A stretch of DNA of 64,000 nucleotides from Xanthobacter aminoxidans (GCF_023571765.1 NZ_JAMJXC010000015.1:1-64000); one strand, 5' to 3'. Positions 8,729-17,260 are shown, counted from the stretch's first letter. A program made the numbers and translations. The notes: generated by a model not told the origin, from the sequence alone.

Positions 8729-9706
8729 TCAGTCGAGCCGCGAGCGCACGAGCGCCCGGGACAGTGCAAGGACGATGAAGGAGATCACGAACAGGATGAA
8801 GCCGAGCTGCAGCAGCGAGGTGAGCTTCAGCGACCCGATCGGGGCCTCGGGGAATTCGTTGGCGATGGTGGAGGCGATGGTCGCGCCCGGAGCGAACAGG
8901 GAGGCGGACAGGCGCGTCGCGTTGCCGATGACGAAGGTCACGGCCATGGTCTCGCCCAGCGCGCGGCCGAGGCCGAGCATGATGGCGCCCACCATGGCGG
9001 TCTTGCCGTAGGGAACCGAGACGTTCTTGTAGACCTCGTAGGTGGTGGCGCCGATGCCGTAGGCCGATTCCTTCAGCATGGGCGGCACGCTTTCCAGCGT
9101 CTCCACGAACATGGCGGTGATGAAGGGCAGGATCATCACTGCGAGGATGAGGCCGGCGGTGAGCATGCCCGAGCCGAGCGGCGGGCCGGCGAACAGCGCG
9201 CCGATGACCGGCAGGTCGCCGAACAGGTCGATCAGCGGGGGCTGCACATAGGCGGCGATCAGCGGGACGACGACGAAGAAGCCCCACATGCCGTAGATGA
9301 TGGAGGGCACGGCGGCCAGAAGCTGCACCGCGACGCCGACGGGCCGCTTCAGCGGCTGCGGCGCGATCTCGGTGAGGAAGAAGGCGATGCCGAAGGAGAG
9401 CGGCAGCGCCACGATCACCGCGATGATGGCGGAGAACAGCGTGCCGTAGATCATCACCAGGGCGCCGAAATTCTCGGTGACCGGGTTCCAGGCGGACGAC
9501 CAGATGAAGTCGAGCCCGAAGTGCTGGAGCGCCGGCAGGCCGCCCTTGAACAGCTCGGCGATGATGAGGCCGAGCAGGATGAGGACGAAGATGCCGCTCG
9601 CCCACAGGAGGGTGACGAAGATCGGATCGGCGATCCGTCCCGTGCCCTTGGCCTTGCTGATGGGCTCTGCCGAGCCAGACCGCATGCCGTCCACCGTCGC
9701 GTCCAT
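8729..9706 (-). CDS. pstC: Phosphate ABC transporter permease PstC
   Basis: A 325-residue inner-membrane permease and partner of PstA. It shows six hydrophobic segments, a periplasmic loop after the first, and the EAA-type motif KESAYGIGATTYEVYKNV. Family length and order are normal. It is separated from pstS by a terminator-like hairpin, so it is probably expressed at a lower level than pstS from the same promoter. Confidence 0.96.
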   Translation of the reverse strand: MDATVDGMRSGSAEPISKAKGTGRIADPIFVTLLWASGIFVLILLGLIIAELFKGGLPALQHFGLDFIWSSAWNPVTENFGALVMIYGTLFSAIIAVIVALPLSFGIAFFLTEIAPQPLKRPVGVAVQLLAAVPSIIYGMWGFFVVVPLIAAYVQPPLIDLFGDLPVIGALFAGPPLGSGMLTAGLILAVMILPFITAMFVETLESVPPMLKESAYGIGATTYEVYKNVSVPYGKTAMVGAIMLGLGRALGETMAVTFVIGNATRLSASLFAPGATIASTIANEFPEAPIGSLKLTSLLQLGFILFVISFIVLALSRALVRSRLD

Positions 9707-9762
9707 TTTATCCCCTGCCCCGGCTTGTCGATGCGTGTGCGCTACCGGACCTGTCGCCTGAT

Positions 9763-9794
9763 GGAAAAGCGCCGCCCTCCTGGGAGAGCGGCGC
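9763..9794 (-). terminator. Terminator-like hairpin between pstS and pstC
   Basis: Reading leftward, a stem of GCGCCGC paired with GCGGCGC (9769-9794) is followed by TTTTCC. It would let most transcripts stop or be stabilised after pstS and some read through into pstCAB, as expected for a binding protein needed in excess. Confidence 0.65.
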
Positions 9795-9807
9795 GATCTT
9801 CTTCAGA

Positions 9808-10848
9808 TCAGAGGACGGGCTTGCCGTCCGGACCCTTCACTTCGGCCTTGAAGGCGGCCTTCACCTGCTCGACCACCGCCGCGGGCAGCGGGATGTAGTG
9901 CAGGCCCTCGGCGATGTCCGCGCCTTCCTTGGTGTAGGCCCACTCGAAGAACTTCATCACTTCGCGCGAAGCCTCGACGTTGGTCGGGTTCTTCGGCAGC
10001 AGGATGTAGGTGGGGGAGACGATCGGCCAGGCCTCGGGGGCCGGGGCGTCGATCATGGAAGCGGCGAAGTCCTTGGCGCCCTTCCAGTCGGCGGAGGCGG
10101 CGGCGGCCTGGAAGCCGGCGACCTCGGGGGTGACGAACTTGCCGGCCTTGTTCTGCAGCTGGGTCACGACCAGCTTGTTGGCGGCGGCGTAGATGAACTC
10201 GACGTAGCCGATGCCGCCCTTGGTGTTCTTGACGGTGCCGGTGACGCCCTCGTTACCCTTGGCGCCGGCGCCGGTGGGCCACTGGACCGAAGTCGCCGAG
10301 CCGACCTTGGACTTCCAGTCCGGGCTCACGGCCGACAGGTAGGAGGTGAAGATCGCGGTCGTGCCCGAGCTATCCGAACGATAGACGGGGACGATGGCGT
10401 TCGAGGGCAGGGTCACGCCGGGGTTCAGGTCGGCGATGGCCTTGTCGTTCCACTTGGTGATCTTGCCGAGATAAATGTCGGCGAGCACCGGGCCGGTGAG
10501 CTTGAGCTGGTTGGTGGTGACGCCGTCGAGGTTGACGGTGGCGACCACCGAGCCGATCACGGTCGGGAACTGCAGCAGGTTGTTGGCCGCGAGCTTCTCG
10601 CCCGGGACCGTCGCGTCGGACGCGCCGAAGTCCACGGTGCGGTTGATGATCTGGTTCTGGCCGCCGCCGGAGCCGATCGACTGGTAGTTCAGCGTCGCGC
10701 CGGTCTTCTCTTTGAACTTGGCGCCCCAGGACTGGTAGACGGGGGCGGGGAAGGACGCGCCAGCGCCGGTGAAATCGACAGCCTGGGCGCTGCCGGCAAA
10801 CAGCGAGCCAGCTACGGCGATCACGCCGAGAGCGGTGGTGAGCTTCAC
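9808..10848 (-). CDS. pstS: Periplasmic phosphate-binding protein PstS
   Basis: A 346-residue high-affinity phosphate-binding protein. It has a Sec signal peptide ending in AGSAQA, then the mature start VDFTGAGASFPAPVYQSW, and phosphate-binding residues in SIGSGGGQNQI, DFGASDATV and RSDSSGTT. The start is taken at the GTG encoding VKLTTALG, which has AAGGAG eight bases upstream; an earlier TTG six codons upstream would lie ahead of that site. The Pho box lies about 90-118 bases upstream. Confidence 0.96.
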   Translation of the reverse strand: MKLTTALGVIAVAGSLFAGSAQAVDFTGAGASFPAPVYQSWGAKFKEKTGATLNYQSIGSGGGQNQIINRTVDFGASDATVPGEKLAANNLLQFPTVIGSVVATVNLDGVTTNQLKLTGPVLADIYLGKITKWNDKAIADLNPGVTLPSNAIVPVYRSDSSGTTAIFTSYLSAVSPDWKSKVGSATSVQWPTGAGAKGNEGVTGTVKNTKGGIGYVEFIYAAANKLVVTQLQNKAGKFVTPEVAGFQAAAASADWKGAKDFAASMIDAPAPEAWPIVSPTYILLPKNPTNVEASREVMKFFEWAYTKEGADIAEGLHYIPLPAAVVEQVKAAFKAEVKGPDGKPVL

Positions 10849-10937
10849 GATATCTCTCCTTGCCAAATCGGTTGCCGCTCCGGCAGGAGCCGGGGCAACT
10901 GGGCTCAGGACTCTTAGCCCCGGCGCGCCAAGGTTCT

Positions 10938-10966
10938 ATGACGCGTCCGTGACATGGACATGACAG
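10938..10966 (-). promoter_or_regulatory. Pho box (three direct heptamers)
   Basis: Three TGAC-containing heptamers on the + strand (ATGACGC, GTGACAT, ATGACAG) start at 10938, 10949 and 10960, exactly 11 bases apart. On the minus strand they read CTGTCAT, ATGTCAC and GCGTCAT. This is the tandem-repeat layout of PhoB sites and sits between phoR and pstS. Confidence 0.85.
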
Positions 10967-10982
10967 CTTACGCCCTTGCCTT

Positions 10983-12662
10983 TTATAGGTTTTTTTCCGG
11001 GTTCGGCAAAGCTTCCATCCGCACTGAGAAGATTGCTCCGTTGCCGAGCTCGCTTTCGACGCCCAGCCGGCCGCGGTGGCGGGCCACGATGTGCTTGACG
11101 ATGGCGAGCCCCAATCCCGTACCGCCCTGGTCACGGCTGGCCGCCACGTCCACCCGGTAGAAGCGCTCGGTGAGGCGGGGCAGGTGCTCCGGTGAGATGC
11201 CGGGGCCGAAGTCGCGCACGCTCACCACGGCGGTGCCGTTCTCGCGGGCGAGGCGCACTTCCACCTTCTTGCCGGCGGCGCCGTATTTCAGGGCATTCTC
11301 CACCAGATTCTCGAACAGGCGGATCAGTTCGTCGCGATCACCGAGGATTTCCAGGTCGGCCGTCTCGCGGACCTGCTCCAGCTCCACCCCGCGGTCGCGG
11401 GCGAGGGGGGAGAGGGTATCGCAGACGTGGGCGATGATGGCGCCAAGGTCCACCTTGGTCTGCGGCTGCACGTGGGCGTTCAGTTCGATGCGCGACAGCG
11501 AGAGCAGGTCGTCGATGAGCCGCGACATGCGCCGCGCCTGCGCCGCCATGATGGCGAGGAAGCGCTCGCGCGCCGGCGTGTCGTTGCGGGCGGGGCCCTG
11601 CAGCGTCTCGATAAAGCCCGACAGGGAGGCCAGCGGGGTGCGCAGCTCGTGGCTGGCATTGGCCACGAAGTCCGCGCGCATCTGCTCCACGCGGCGCTGC
11701 TGGGTGAGGTCGCGGAAGGTGAGCAGCACGGCGTCGGGTGCGCGCTCGGGAGAGACGTGCAGCCGGAGCGGCACCACATGCGCCTCCAGCCAGCGGTCGA
11801 GGGGAATGCGCTCGGCGAACTCCACCCGCCGGGGCACGCCGTCCGCCGCCGCGGCGCGCACCGCGTCCAGCACCTCCGGCACGCGCACCACGAAGGACAG
11901 GGGATCGCCCACCCGCGTCGGGCCGAGGGCGAGGGCGACGCGCTGGTTGGCGGTGATGATGTTGCCGGCGGCCGAGAGCAGCAGCGCCGGTTCGGGCAGC
12001 GCCGCCACCACCGCGCAGGCCTGCGAGTCCCGCGCCGGGGGCGGCGCGGTCGGCAAAGGCGTCACCACGGGCACCGGCGCCGGCGGGGCCGGCCGCAGCG
12101 ACAGCCAGAGCGCCACCAGCAGCGCCGCCATCAGGATGGCCAGCAGCGGATCGAGCGCGCCCGCCGCGGCGCCGCCGATGACCACCGCCGCGACGGCGCC
12201 CACCAGTGCGAGGCTTCGCCGCCCGTTCCGGCCGTTCGGCGCGGGGGGCAGGGCAGCGACCGGCGTCGGTACGGGGGCGGCGGGTGACGGACGGGCGGGC
12301 ACGGGAGCCGCAGCTACGGGCGGGGAGGCTGTCGCCGCGCCGGCAATCGAGGGGGTGAGGTCCGGCATGGGGGTGGGGGCAGCCGCGATCTCTGGCAGGG
12401 GGTCGGGCGTCAGCGCTGGCGCAGCCGTGGTCGTCGCCGCGGGCAGGGACATCGCGGGCAAGGATGCCGCAAGACCCGACGGCGCGAGACCGGACGCCGC
12501 AGACAGAGGCGCGGCGGGGGCGGGCGTCAGCACGGGCGTTTCGGCAACCTGCGCACGCCTATCGGCAGCGCGCGGCGCACGGGCGGGCTTTTCCGTGTCG
12601 CGCTTCTCCGGCTGGCGTCCTTCGGCCTCGCGACCGTGCTGCGATGGCCCTTCCGGCATCAT
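10983..12662 (-). CDS. phoR: Phosphate-regulon sensor histidine kinase PhoR
   Basis: A 559-residue sensor kinase. After about 150 residues very rich in Pro and Ala come two adjoining membrane segments (about 151-187), a PAS region, HisKA with His338 in NASHELRTPL, and a HATPase domain with the N box NLVENALKYG, DFGPGI and GTGLGLAI. It phosphorylates PhoB on phosphate limitation. The start is the first of two adjacent ATGs behind AGGGAGGG; ATGs at 12689 and 12722 are possible alternatives. The low-complexity N-terminus is unusual for PhoR, which normally begins with the membrane segments. Confidence 0.93.
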   Translation of the reverse strand: MMPEGPSQHGREAEGRQPEKRDTEKPARAPRAADRRAQVAETPVLTPAPAAPLSAASGLAPSGLAASLPAMSLPAATTTAAPALTPDPLPEIAAAPTPMPDLTPSIAGAATASPPVAAAPVPARPSPAAPVPTPVAALPPAPNGRNGRRSLALVGAVAAVVIGGAAAGALDPLLAILMAALLVALWLSLRPAPPAPVPVVTPLPTAPPPARDSQACAVVAALPEPALLLSAAGNIITANQRVALALGPTRVGDPLSFVVRVPEVLDAVRAAAADGVPRRVEFAERIPLDRWLEAHVVPLRLHVSPERAPDAVLLTFRDLTQQRRVEQMRADFVANASHELRTPLASLSGFIETLQGPARNDTPARERFLAIMAAQARRMSRLIDDLLSLSRIELNAHVQPQTKVDLGAIIAHVCDTLSPLARDRGVELEQVRETADLEILGDRDELIRLFENLVENALKYGAAGKKVEVRLARENGTAVVSVRDFGPGISPEHLPRLTERFYRVDVAASRDQGGTGLGLAIVKHIVARHRGRLGVESELGNGAIFSVRMEALPNPEKNL

Positions 12663-13057
12663 TCTGGCGCGCCCTCCCTTTCGCGTCATCCTACACGGCC
12701 TCGCTGCTTCTTCCCGGCGCATTTCGCGGCCGCCCGTCCGGCCATCCGCCTGTGGCGAATCGCCCCGGCCCGGCAGCCCGTCCATTGAAGGACGATGCTC
12801 GCGCCCCTCCAAGAAGGCATTACGACAGCCGACCCTCCGGATATTTGATTGATCGTGGTTTTCGCCAGTCTCGTGCGGCGGGCCCACGCGGGTGGGTTGC
12901 GTCTTCGCTCCGGGTCGCGTCTCCTACGCCATACCGTTGCAGGAGGTGCTTCCGGGGCATTCCGTGAGGCCTTTTGAAAGGCGTGTCGGCGCGGACATGC
13001 CGTTGCCCAACGGGCATGTCCATCTGCTATGACGGGCCGGGGGCGGAGGAATTGGCC
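12663..13057. other. Intergenic region between phoR and a secreted-protein gene
   Basis: About 395 bases between divergent genes. A strong imperfect hairpin lies at 12993-13021 (GGACATGCCGTTG against CAACGGGCATGTCC). I see no gene and no Pho box of the spacing found before pstS. Confidence 0.5.
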
Positions 13058-13771
13058 ATGGGTAAGGATTGCCGGCGCCAAGCAGGCGGCTGCGGCCGCT
13101 GCCGTGCCGTTGCAGGTATTTCGGTGCCGGCATTCGCCGTTGCGGCCGGGGTGCTGATCCTCGGCCTGCCGTCTGTATCTCCCGCCCGCGCCGATCCCGT
13201 GCCGCTGCCGGCCACCGATTTTGCCCTGAAAGCCGACCTCAAGCGCGGTGGCACCATCGACATCGCCCACAGCCATGGCCGGATGCGGGTGGAGATCCAG
13301 AAGTCCAACATTCCCGGAAGCATGGTCGGCATCATCGACCTGAACGCGCGCAGCATGCTGGTGCGCACCCCCAATTTGCCGAACATGGCGGTGGAGATCG
13401 AGCTGCCGCCGGAATACGTGCTCGGCGCCCTCACCGGCACCGGCCTCCGGGTGGGCGAGGACACGGTGGCGGGCGAGGCGTGCGACCTCTGGAAAATCGA
13501 TCCGCAGATGAAATCGGCCCTCGGCCCCACCACCGCCTGCATCACGCCGGATGGCATCGCCCTGCGCACGGCGGTGGAGATCAAGGGCACGAAGCAGACG
13601 GTGTTCGAGGCGACATCCCTCACCCGCGCACCGCAGGACCAAAAGCAGTTCCAGTTGCCGCCCGGAACCCAGGTGATGAAGGTGCCCAAGGGCAAGATCG
13701 GCGCCGCCCTCGGCATTCCCGGCCTCGGCGGTGCGCCGGCGGAGGCGCCGCCGGCACCGGCGAAGCCCTGA
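13058..13771 (+). CDS. Secreted protein, DUF4412-like
   Basis: A 237-residue predicted periplasmic protein. A hydrophobic signal segment ends around SPARADP, followed by a beta-rich domain (LKADLKRGG, GRMRVEIQKS, VGIIDLNARSMLVR) that resembles DUF4412-type or LolA/LolB-like folds, and a Pro/Ala-rich tail. The ATG follows GGAGG. Two cysteines (GEACDLW and TTACIT) could form a periplasmic disulfide. It ends 7 bases before the convergent xthA. No specific function is assigned. Confidence 0.7.
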   Translation: MGKDCRRQAGGCGRCRAVAGISVPAFAVAAGVLILGLPSVSPARADPVPLPATDFALKADLKRGGTIDIAHSHGRMRVEIQKSNIPGSMVGIIDLNARSMLVRTPNLPNMAVEIELPPEYVLGALTGTGLRVGEDTVAGEACDLWKIDPQMKSALGPTTACITPDGIALRTAVEIKGTKQTVFEATSLTRAPQDQKQFQLPPGTQVMKVPKGKIGAALGIPGLGGAPAEAPPAPAKP

Positions 13772-13778
13772 AGAACCC

Positions 13779-14597
13779 TCAGCCGAAGGTCATGGCCACC
13801 GGCACATGGTCCGACGGCTTTTCCCAGCCGCGGGCTTCCTTGAGCACGGTCATGGCGGTGGCGGAGGGGGCGAGGCTCTCGGACGCCCACACATGGTCCA
13901 GGCGGCGGCCGCGGTCGTTGGCCGTATAATCCGGCGAGCGGTAGCTCCACCAGGTGAACAGCTTTTCCTGCGGCGGCACGAAGCGGCGCATCACGTCCAC
14001 CCACGGGCCGGACGCCTGGAACGCGCCGAGCCGCTCCACCTCGACCGGGGTGTGGCTGACCACGGTGAGCAGCTGCTTGTGGTTCCACACGTCGGTTTCG
14101 AGCGGGGCGATGTTGAGGTCGCCCACCACGATGGCGTGGTCGCCCTTGCCGGCGTGGGGCTTCAGCGGCGCCCAGCCCGTGATCTCGTCGAGGAAAGCCA
14201 GCTTGTGGGCGAACTTGGGGTTCAGCTCCGGGTCGGGCACGTCGCCGCCCGCTGGCACGTAGAAATTATGGATGGTGAGCGGCTTGCCCAGCGCGTGCGC
14301 GCCGTCGAGCGTCACCGCGATGTGGCGGGCATCGCCCTTGCCGCAGAACTCACCCTTCTCGATGCGCGCGAACGGCCGCTTCGAGAACGTCGCCACCCCG
14401 TGCCAGCCCTTCTGCCCATGGAGCGCGATGTGGGGAAAGCCCATGTCGCGGATGGCGTTCAGGGGAAACTTGTCGTCCTGGCACTTGGTCTCCTGCAGAC
14501 ACAGCACATCCGGCTGCAGCCGCTCCACGGCCGCGCGCACGATGTCGAGGCGGATGCGGACGGAATTGATGTTCCAGGTGCAGACGGTGAGGGACAC
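13779..14597 (-). CDS. xthA: Exodeoxyribonuclease III
   Basis: A 272-residue Mg-dependent AP endonuclease/3'-exonuclease of base-excision repair. Family motifs are visible: TWNINSVR, LQETKCQD, VGDLNIAPLETDVWN, the RRLDHVW segment and the terminal SDHVPV. The start is a GTG giving MSLTVCTWNINSV, matching family N-termini; a TTG two codons upstream is also possible. It is convergent with the DUF4412-like gene. Confidence 0.94.
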   Translation of the reverse strand: MSLTVCTWNINSVRIRLDIVRAAVERLQPDVLCLQETKCQDDKFPLNAIRDMGFPHIALHGQKGWHGVATFSKRPFARIEKGEFCGKGDARHIAVTLDGAHALGKPLTIHNFYVPAGGDVPDPELNPKFAHKLAFLDEITGWAPLKPHAGKGDHAIVVGDLNIAPLETDVWNHKQLLTVVSHTPVEVERLGAFQASGPWVDVMRRFVPPQEKLFTWWSYRSPDYTANDRGRRLDHVWASESLAPSATAMTVLKEARGWEKPSDHVPVAMTFG

Positions 14598-14900
14598 GGG
14601 CAATAGCAGACTGAAAAAGGGCGGGAAGATCGACGCTTACACCTGCGCGGGCGGGGGAGGCAAGGAAAAGGGGGTGCACTGAGGGAGGTGGGCGCTTCTC
14701 CCTTTGAGGGACTTGAGTTTTTCGCCGGGCAGCTCCGGCTGTGCCGTCCCTATCGCGGGAGACTGGCGGATCCCGGACCAGCGCTCTGGCTAAGCCTCCT
14801 GCCCACCATTTCGGCTTGCCGCTTTTCCCGGCAGGCCTACACTGAAGCCTTTCCAGTCCGTGGTTTTTCCACCCTTTCGTTCTTTGATGGATTGAGCGTC

Positions 14901-15407
14901 ATGCACAACAAGAGGCTTGAGGCCTTGCGTGCCAGCCCCGGCGACGAGCGGCGGCCGGCGGATCTGGAGATCATCGCCTCCCAGTATGCCATCAAGTTCC
15001 GGAAGGTGACGGGGACCCATGTGGTGTTCACCCATCCCGCCGTGCCGAACTGCGTGGCGGTGCCCATGAAGAACAGGATCCGCGCGGCCCACGTGAAGGC
15101 GTTCGTGGCCATGGTGGACCGCATGGACGAGGGCACCGCGCCGGTGCGCGTGCGCACGGTGGCGCCGGGCACGGTGGTGGATGTCGCCGCCTATCCCTCG
15201 GCCGTCGCGCCGATCCCGGAGGCGGAGGGTGGCGGGTTCGTCGTGAGCTTTGCGGACGTGCCGGGTTGCCTCGGTGTCGGCGAGACGCCGGACGCGGCGG
15301 AGGCGGACGGGCGGCTCGCGCTGTTCGCCGCCATCGATGCCCTGAAGGCCGCCGATCGCGCCCCGCCTGAGCCGGGTGCCGTTGAAGGGGTGAAAGCGGA
15401 GGCCTGA
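14901..15407 (+). CDS. HicA-HicB fusion protein
   Basis: A 168-residue single polypeptide whose two halves look like the two partners of a HicAB toxin-antitoxin module. Residues 1-75 resemble HicA, a double-stranded-RNA-binding-fold mRNA interferase, with the catalytic-type histidine at H40 in VTGTHVVFTHP and a basic stretch KNRIRAAHVK. Residues 94-155 resemble the HicB partial RNase-H fold: a tyrosine-proline start, GGGFVVSFADVPGCLGVGET and the DAAEAD helix. No DNA-binding domain follows. ATG start with a weak ribosome-binding site. No separate hicA or hicB neighbour exists. Activity, or self-neutralisation, is an inference. Confidence 0.72.
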   Translation: MHNKRLEALRASPGDERRPADLEIIASQYAIKFRKVTGTHVVFTHPAVPNCVAVPMKNRIRAAHVKAFVAMVDRMDEGTAPVRVRTVAPGTVVDVAAYPSAVAPIPEAEGGGFVVSFADVPGCLGVGETPDAAEADGRLALFAAIDALKAADRAPPEPGAVEGVKAEA

Positions 15408-15418
15408 GCGATGCCGGC

Positions 15419-15748
15419 TCAGCCGCGCCGCGCCCGCTCCTCCAGGAAGGCGGACACCGTGTCGAGCAGGCGGATGGCGCCGGGAAGCTGGGCGTGGGCT
15501 TCCGCCTGTTGCGCATTCTCCGGCTCCAGCGTGCGCCACCACACGATGAAGCGGTGGATCAGCGCGCGGCCGGAAATGGCGTCGAACGGCACGCCGGGGA
15601 AGGCGTCGAGCCCGAACGCCGCCTCCACCTGCCGGAGGCATCCATGCACATAGACATGATCTTCCGTTTCCAGCTGAAACGGCCCCTCCGGGGCGCGGCG
15701 CTCCATGCGCACCTCGCTCAGTTCGGGAATGTAGTCCGCCTTGGTCAC
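15419..15748 (-). CDS. Hypothetical protein
   Basis: A 109-residue soluble protein I do not recognise. It is acidic at the N-terminus and contains a Trp-Trp pair in RFIVWWRTLEPENAQQ and a helical C-terminus LLDTVSAFLEERARRG. The GTG start has GGAGG six bases upstream, which supports it as real. It diverges from the next hypothetical gene by 68 bases. Confidence 0.6.
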   Translation of the reverse strand: MTKADYIPELSEVRMERRAPEGPFQLETEDHVYVHGCLRQVEAAFGLDAFPGVPFDAISGRALIHRFIVWWRTLEPENAQQAEAHAQLPGAIRLLDTVSAFLEERARRG

Positions 15749-15816
15749 GCCGCCTCCGTTCGCATCCGGGTTTTGCCCGGCGTAGCAGGATCGGTGCCAA
15801 GGCGGGGGATGGCCGC

Positions 15817-16260
15817 ATGAGCGCCGACGATCCCACCGCCATCGCCGCCGTGCCGGTGATCCCCATCGCAGGTGGCTTCCGCCTGCTGGTGATGCGCGAG
15901 CTGGCGCTGGATGAGGGGCCGCCGGCCTATGCGGTGATCGGCCAGACGCTGCTGCGCGCCCCGCCGCGCAGCATCCGCCATGGCGTCGCCTTCGCCCTCG
16001 CCTTCGGGCCGGAGGTGATGGCGTGGCTCAACCAGGCGCTTGGCCGTCCGGCGTGGCGCGACGTCTCCGGCGAGACCCGGCGCAACCCGCGCTGGCCCGG
16101 CCTTCGATGGCATCGCGCCCCGCGCGCGTGGCCGGGCGGGACGCGCACCACCGAATGGAGCGCCGACATCCTTTTCCCTGAGGAAGCCGATTGCGCCGCC
16201 TTCGCGCTTGCCTTCGCGGAGGCTCTGGCCGGCCGGGAGCCTGTGTCGGAAACCGCCTAA
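15817..16260 (+). CDS. Hypothetical protein
   Basis: A 147-residue protein of unknown family. It has no signal peptide and an unusual density of Trp, Arg and Pro in the middle (GETRRNPRWPGLRWHR). Codon bias in the frame is normal for this genome. The gene ends directly against a 19-base-pair hairpin that could stabilise or terminate its transcript. No function assigned. Confidence 0.55.
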   Translation: MSADDPTAIAAVPVIPIAGGFRLLVMRELALDEGPPAYAVIGQTLLRAPPRSIRHGVAFALAFGPEVMAWLNQALGRPAWRDVSGETRRNPRWPGLRWHRAPRAWPGGTRTTEWSADILFPEEADCAAFALAFAEALAGREPVSETA

Positions 16261-16305
16261 AGCACGCGTCCCTCCGTTTGGAGGGCAAACGGAGGGACGC
16301 GTGCT
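16261..16305. repeat. Perfect 19-bp inverted repeat
   Basis: Arms AGCACGCGTCCCTCCGTTT (16261-16279) and its exact complement (16287-16305) flank a 7-base loop, starting the base after the TAA of the upstream gene. There is no T tract, so it is more likely a dispersed palindromic element or a stabilising hairpin than an intrinsic terminator. Confidence 0.75.
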
Positions 16306-16331
16306 CCAGCTTCACGTTGGAGGGCGATTCA

Positions 16332-16359
16332 CCGATCAGATCGACCTCGATCTGATCGG
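16332..16359. repeat. Perfect 13-bp inverted repeat
   Basis: CCGATCAGATCGA and its complement are separated by two bases, 27 bases after the previous palindrome. ATTCACCGATCAGATCGA-type sequences are, from memory, common dispersed intergenic elements in alphaproteobacteria; this is not verified here. Confidence 0.7.
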
Positions 16360-16438
16360 ATCGCGCTCAAGGTCCGCTTTTTGCTTCGCGAGCCAAAGGC
16401 CCGCGCCGGCATTTCATTGACTGATTTTGGAGGCCCCC

Positions 16439-16909
16439 ATGTCGGATGTTGTCGAAACCCGCTCCATTCTCTCCGAGGCCGAGTTCGATCAGCCAGTGGA
16501 TGTCGTGTGGCGCGCCATCACCGATTCCGAATGGCTCGCCGTCTGGTTCTTTCCCAACGACATCCAGCCGCTGGAGGGGCACAAGTTCACCATCTGGGGC
16601 CGGCCCATCGAGCGGTGGGACGGCGAATTCCAGTGCCAGGTGAAGAGCTGCCTCCCCGAGAAGGAACTGTCCTTCAGCTGGAAGGGTGGGCACGAGGAGC
16701 TGAAGGGCTTCGGCCACTACATCGATACGGTGGTGACCTGGACGCTGACGCCCACGCCCTCCGGCGGCACCCATTTCCGCTTCTTCCACGACGGCTTCGG
16801 CACCGATTCCGCCAATGACGGCGTGTTCGACGTCATGTCCAAGGGCTCGCAGAGCGTGCTGCGCACCCTCACGCGGCGCCTGCCGGATCTCATCGCCCAC
16901 GGGGCGTGA
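16439..16909 (+). CDS. SRPBCC/AHSA1-domain protein
   Basis: A 156-residue single-domain protein of the START/Bet v1-like SRPBCC superfamily, AHSA1 branch. Typical features are the N-terminal pattern FDQPVDVVWRAITDSEWLAVWFF, the GGTHFRFFHDGF strand and a long amphipathic C-terminal helix. Such proteins bind hydrophobic ligands or assist chaperones; often they lie next to ArsR regulators, which is not the case here. A GGAGG ribosome-binding site precedes the ATG. Confidence 0.82.
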   Translation: MSDVVETRSILSEAEFDQPVDVVWRAITDSEWLAVWFFPNDIQPLEGHKFTIWGRPIERWDGEFQCQVKSCLPEKELSFSWKGGHEELKGFGHYIDTVVTWTLTPTPSGGTHFRFFHDGFGTDSANDGVFDVMSKGSQSVLRTLTRRLPDLIAHGA

Positions 16910-17029
16910 GCGGAAATCGCCTCACGATCGCGCGGAGCTGTGGAACCGCTGCCATAAGGCCGCGTTTACTCTCCGGCTGATTTCTTGTGCCGCCGTCGGT
17001 GGCACCAGACCGACGAAACGGAGACGACT

Positions 17030-17248
17030 ATGGGCCAGAGCCTTCCTCTGAATACCCCGACCTCTCTGCGGATCGTGATTGGCGACGCCGAGACCCGGGT
17101 GTCCAGTGTCGAGGACGTGGTCAAGTTCCTGCGCCAGCAAGAAGCCGGCGATCTCGCCGATTTCCTCATGGCGGATGGCAGCGGCACCAACCCGCCGAGC
17201 CTCGGCGATGTGTGCGCCCGCATGGAAGCCCTCTGCGCGATGGTGTGA
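17030..17248 (+). CDS. Small hypothetical protein
   Basis: A 72-residue acidic protein with a beta strand followed by two helices (SLRIVIGDAETRVSSVEDVVKF). The pattern loosely recalls DUF982-type small rhizobial proteins but I cannot assign it with confidence. GGAG precedes the ATG. Unknown function. Confidence 0.5.
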   Translation: MGQSLPLNTPTSLRIVIGDAETRVSSVEDVVKFLRQQEAGDLADFLMADGSGTNPPSLGDVCARMEALCAMV

Positions 17249-17260
17249 GGGGCTGAAAGG

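Noticed and set aside
12993-13021. Second Pho box before the DUF4412-like gene
   Set aside because: It is an inverted repeat around GGACATG, not direct heptamers at 11-base spacing.
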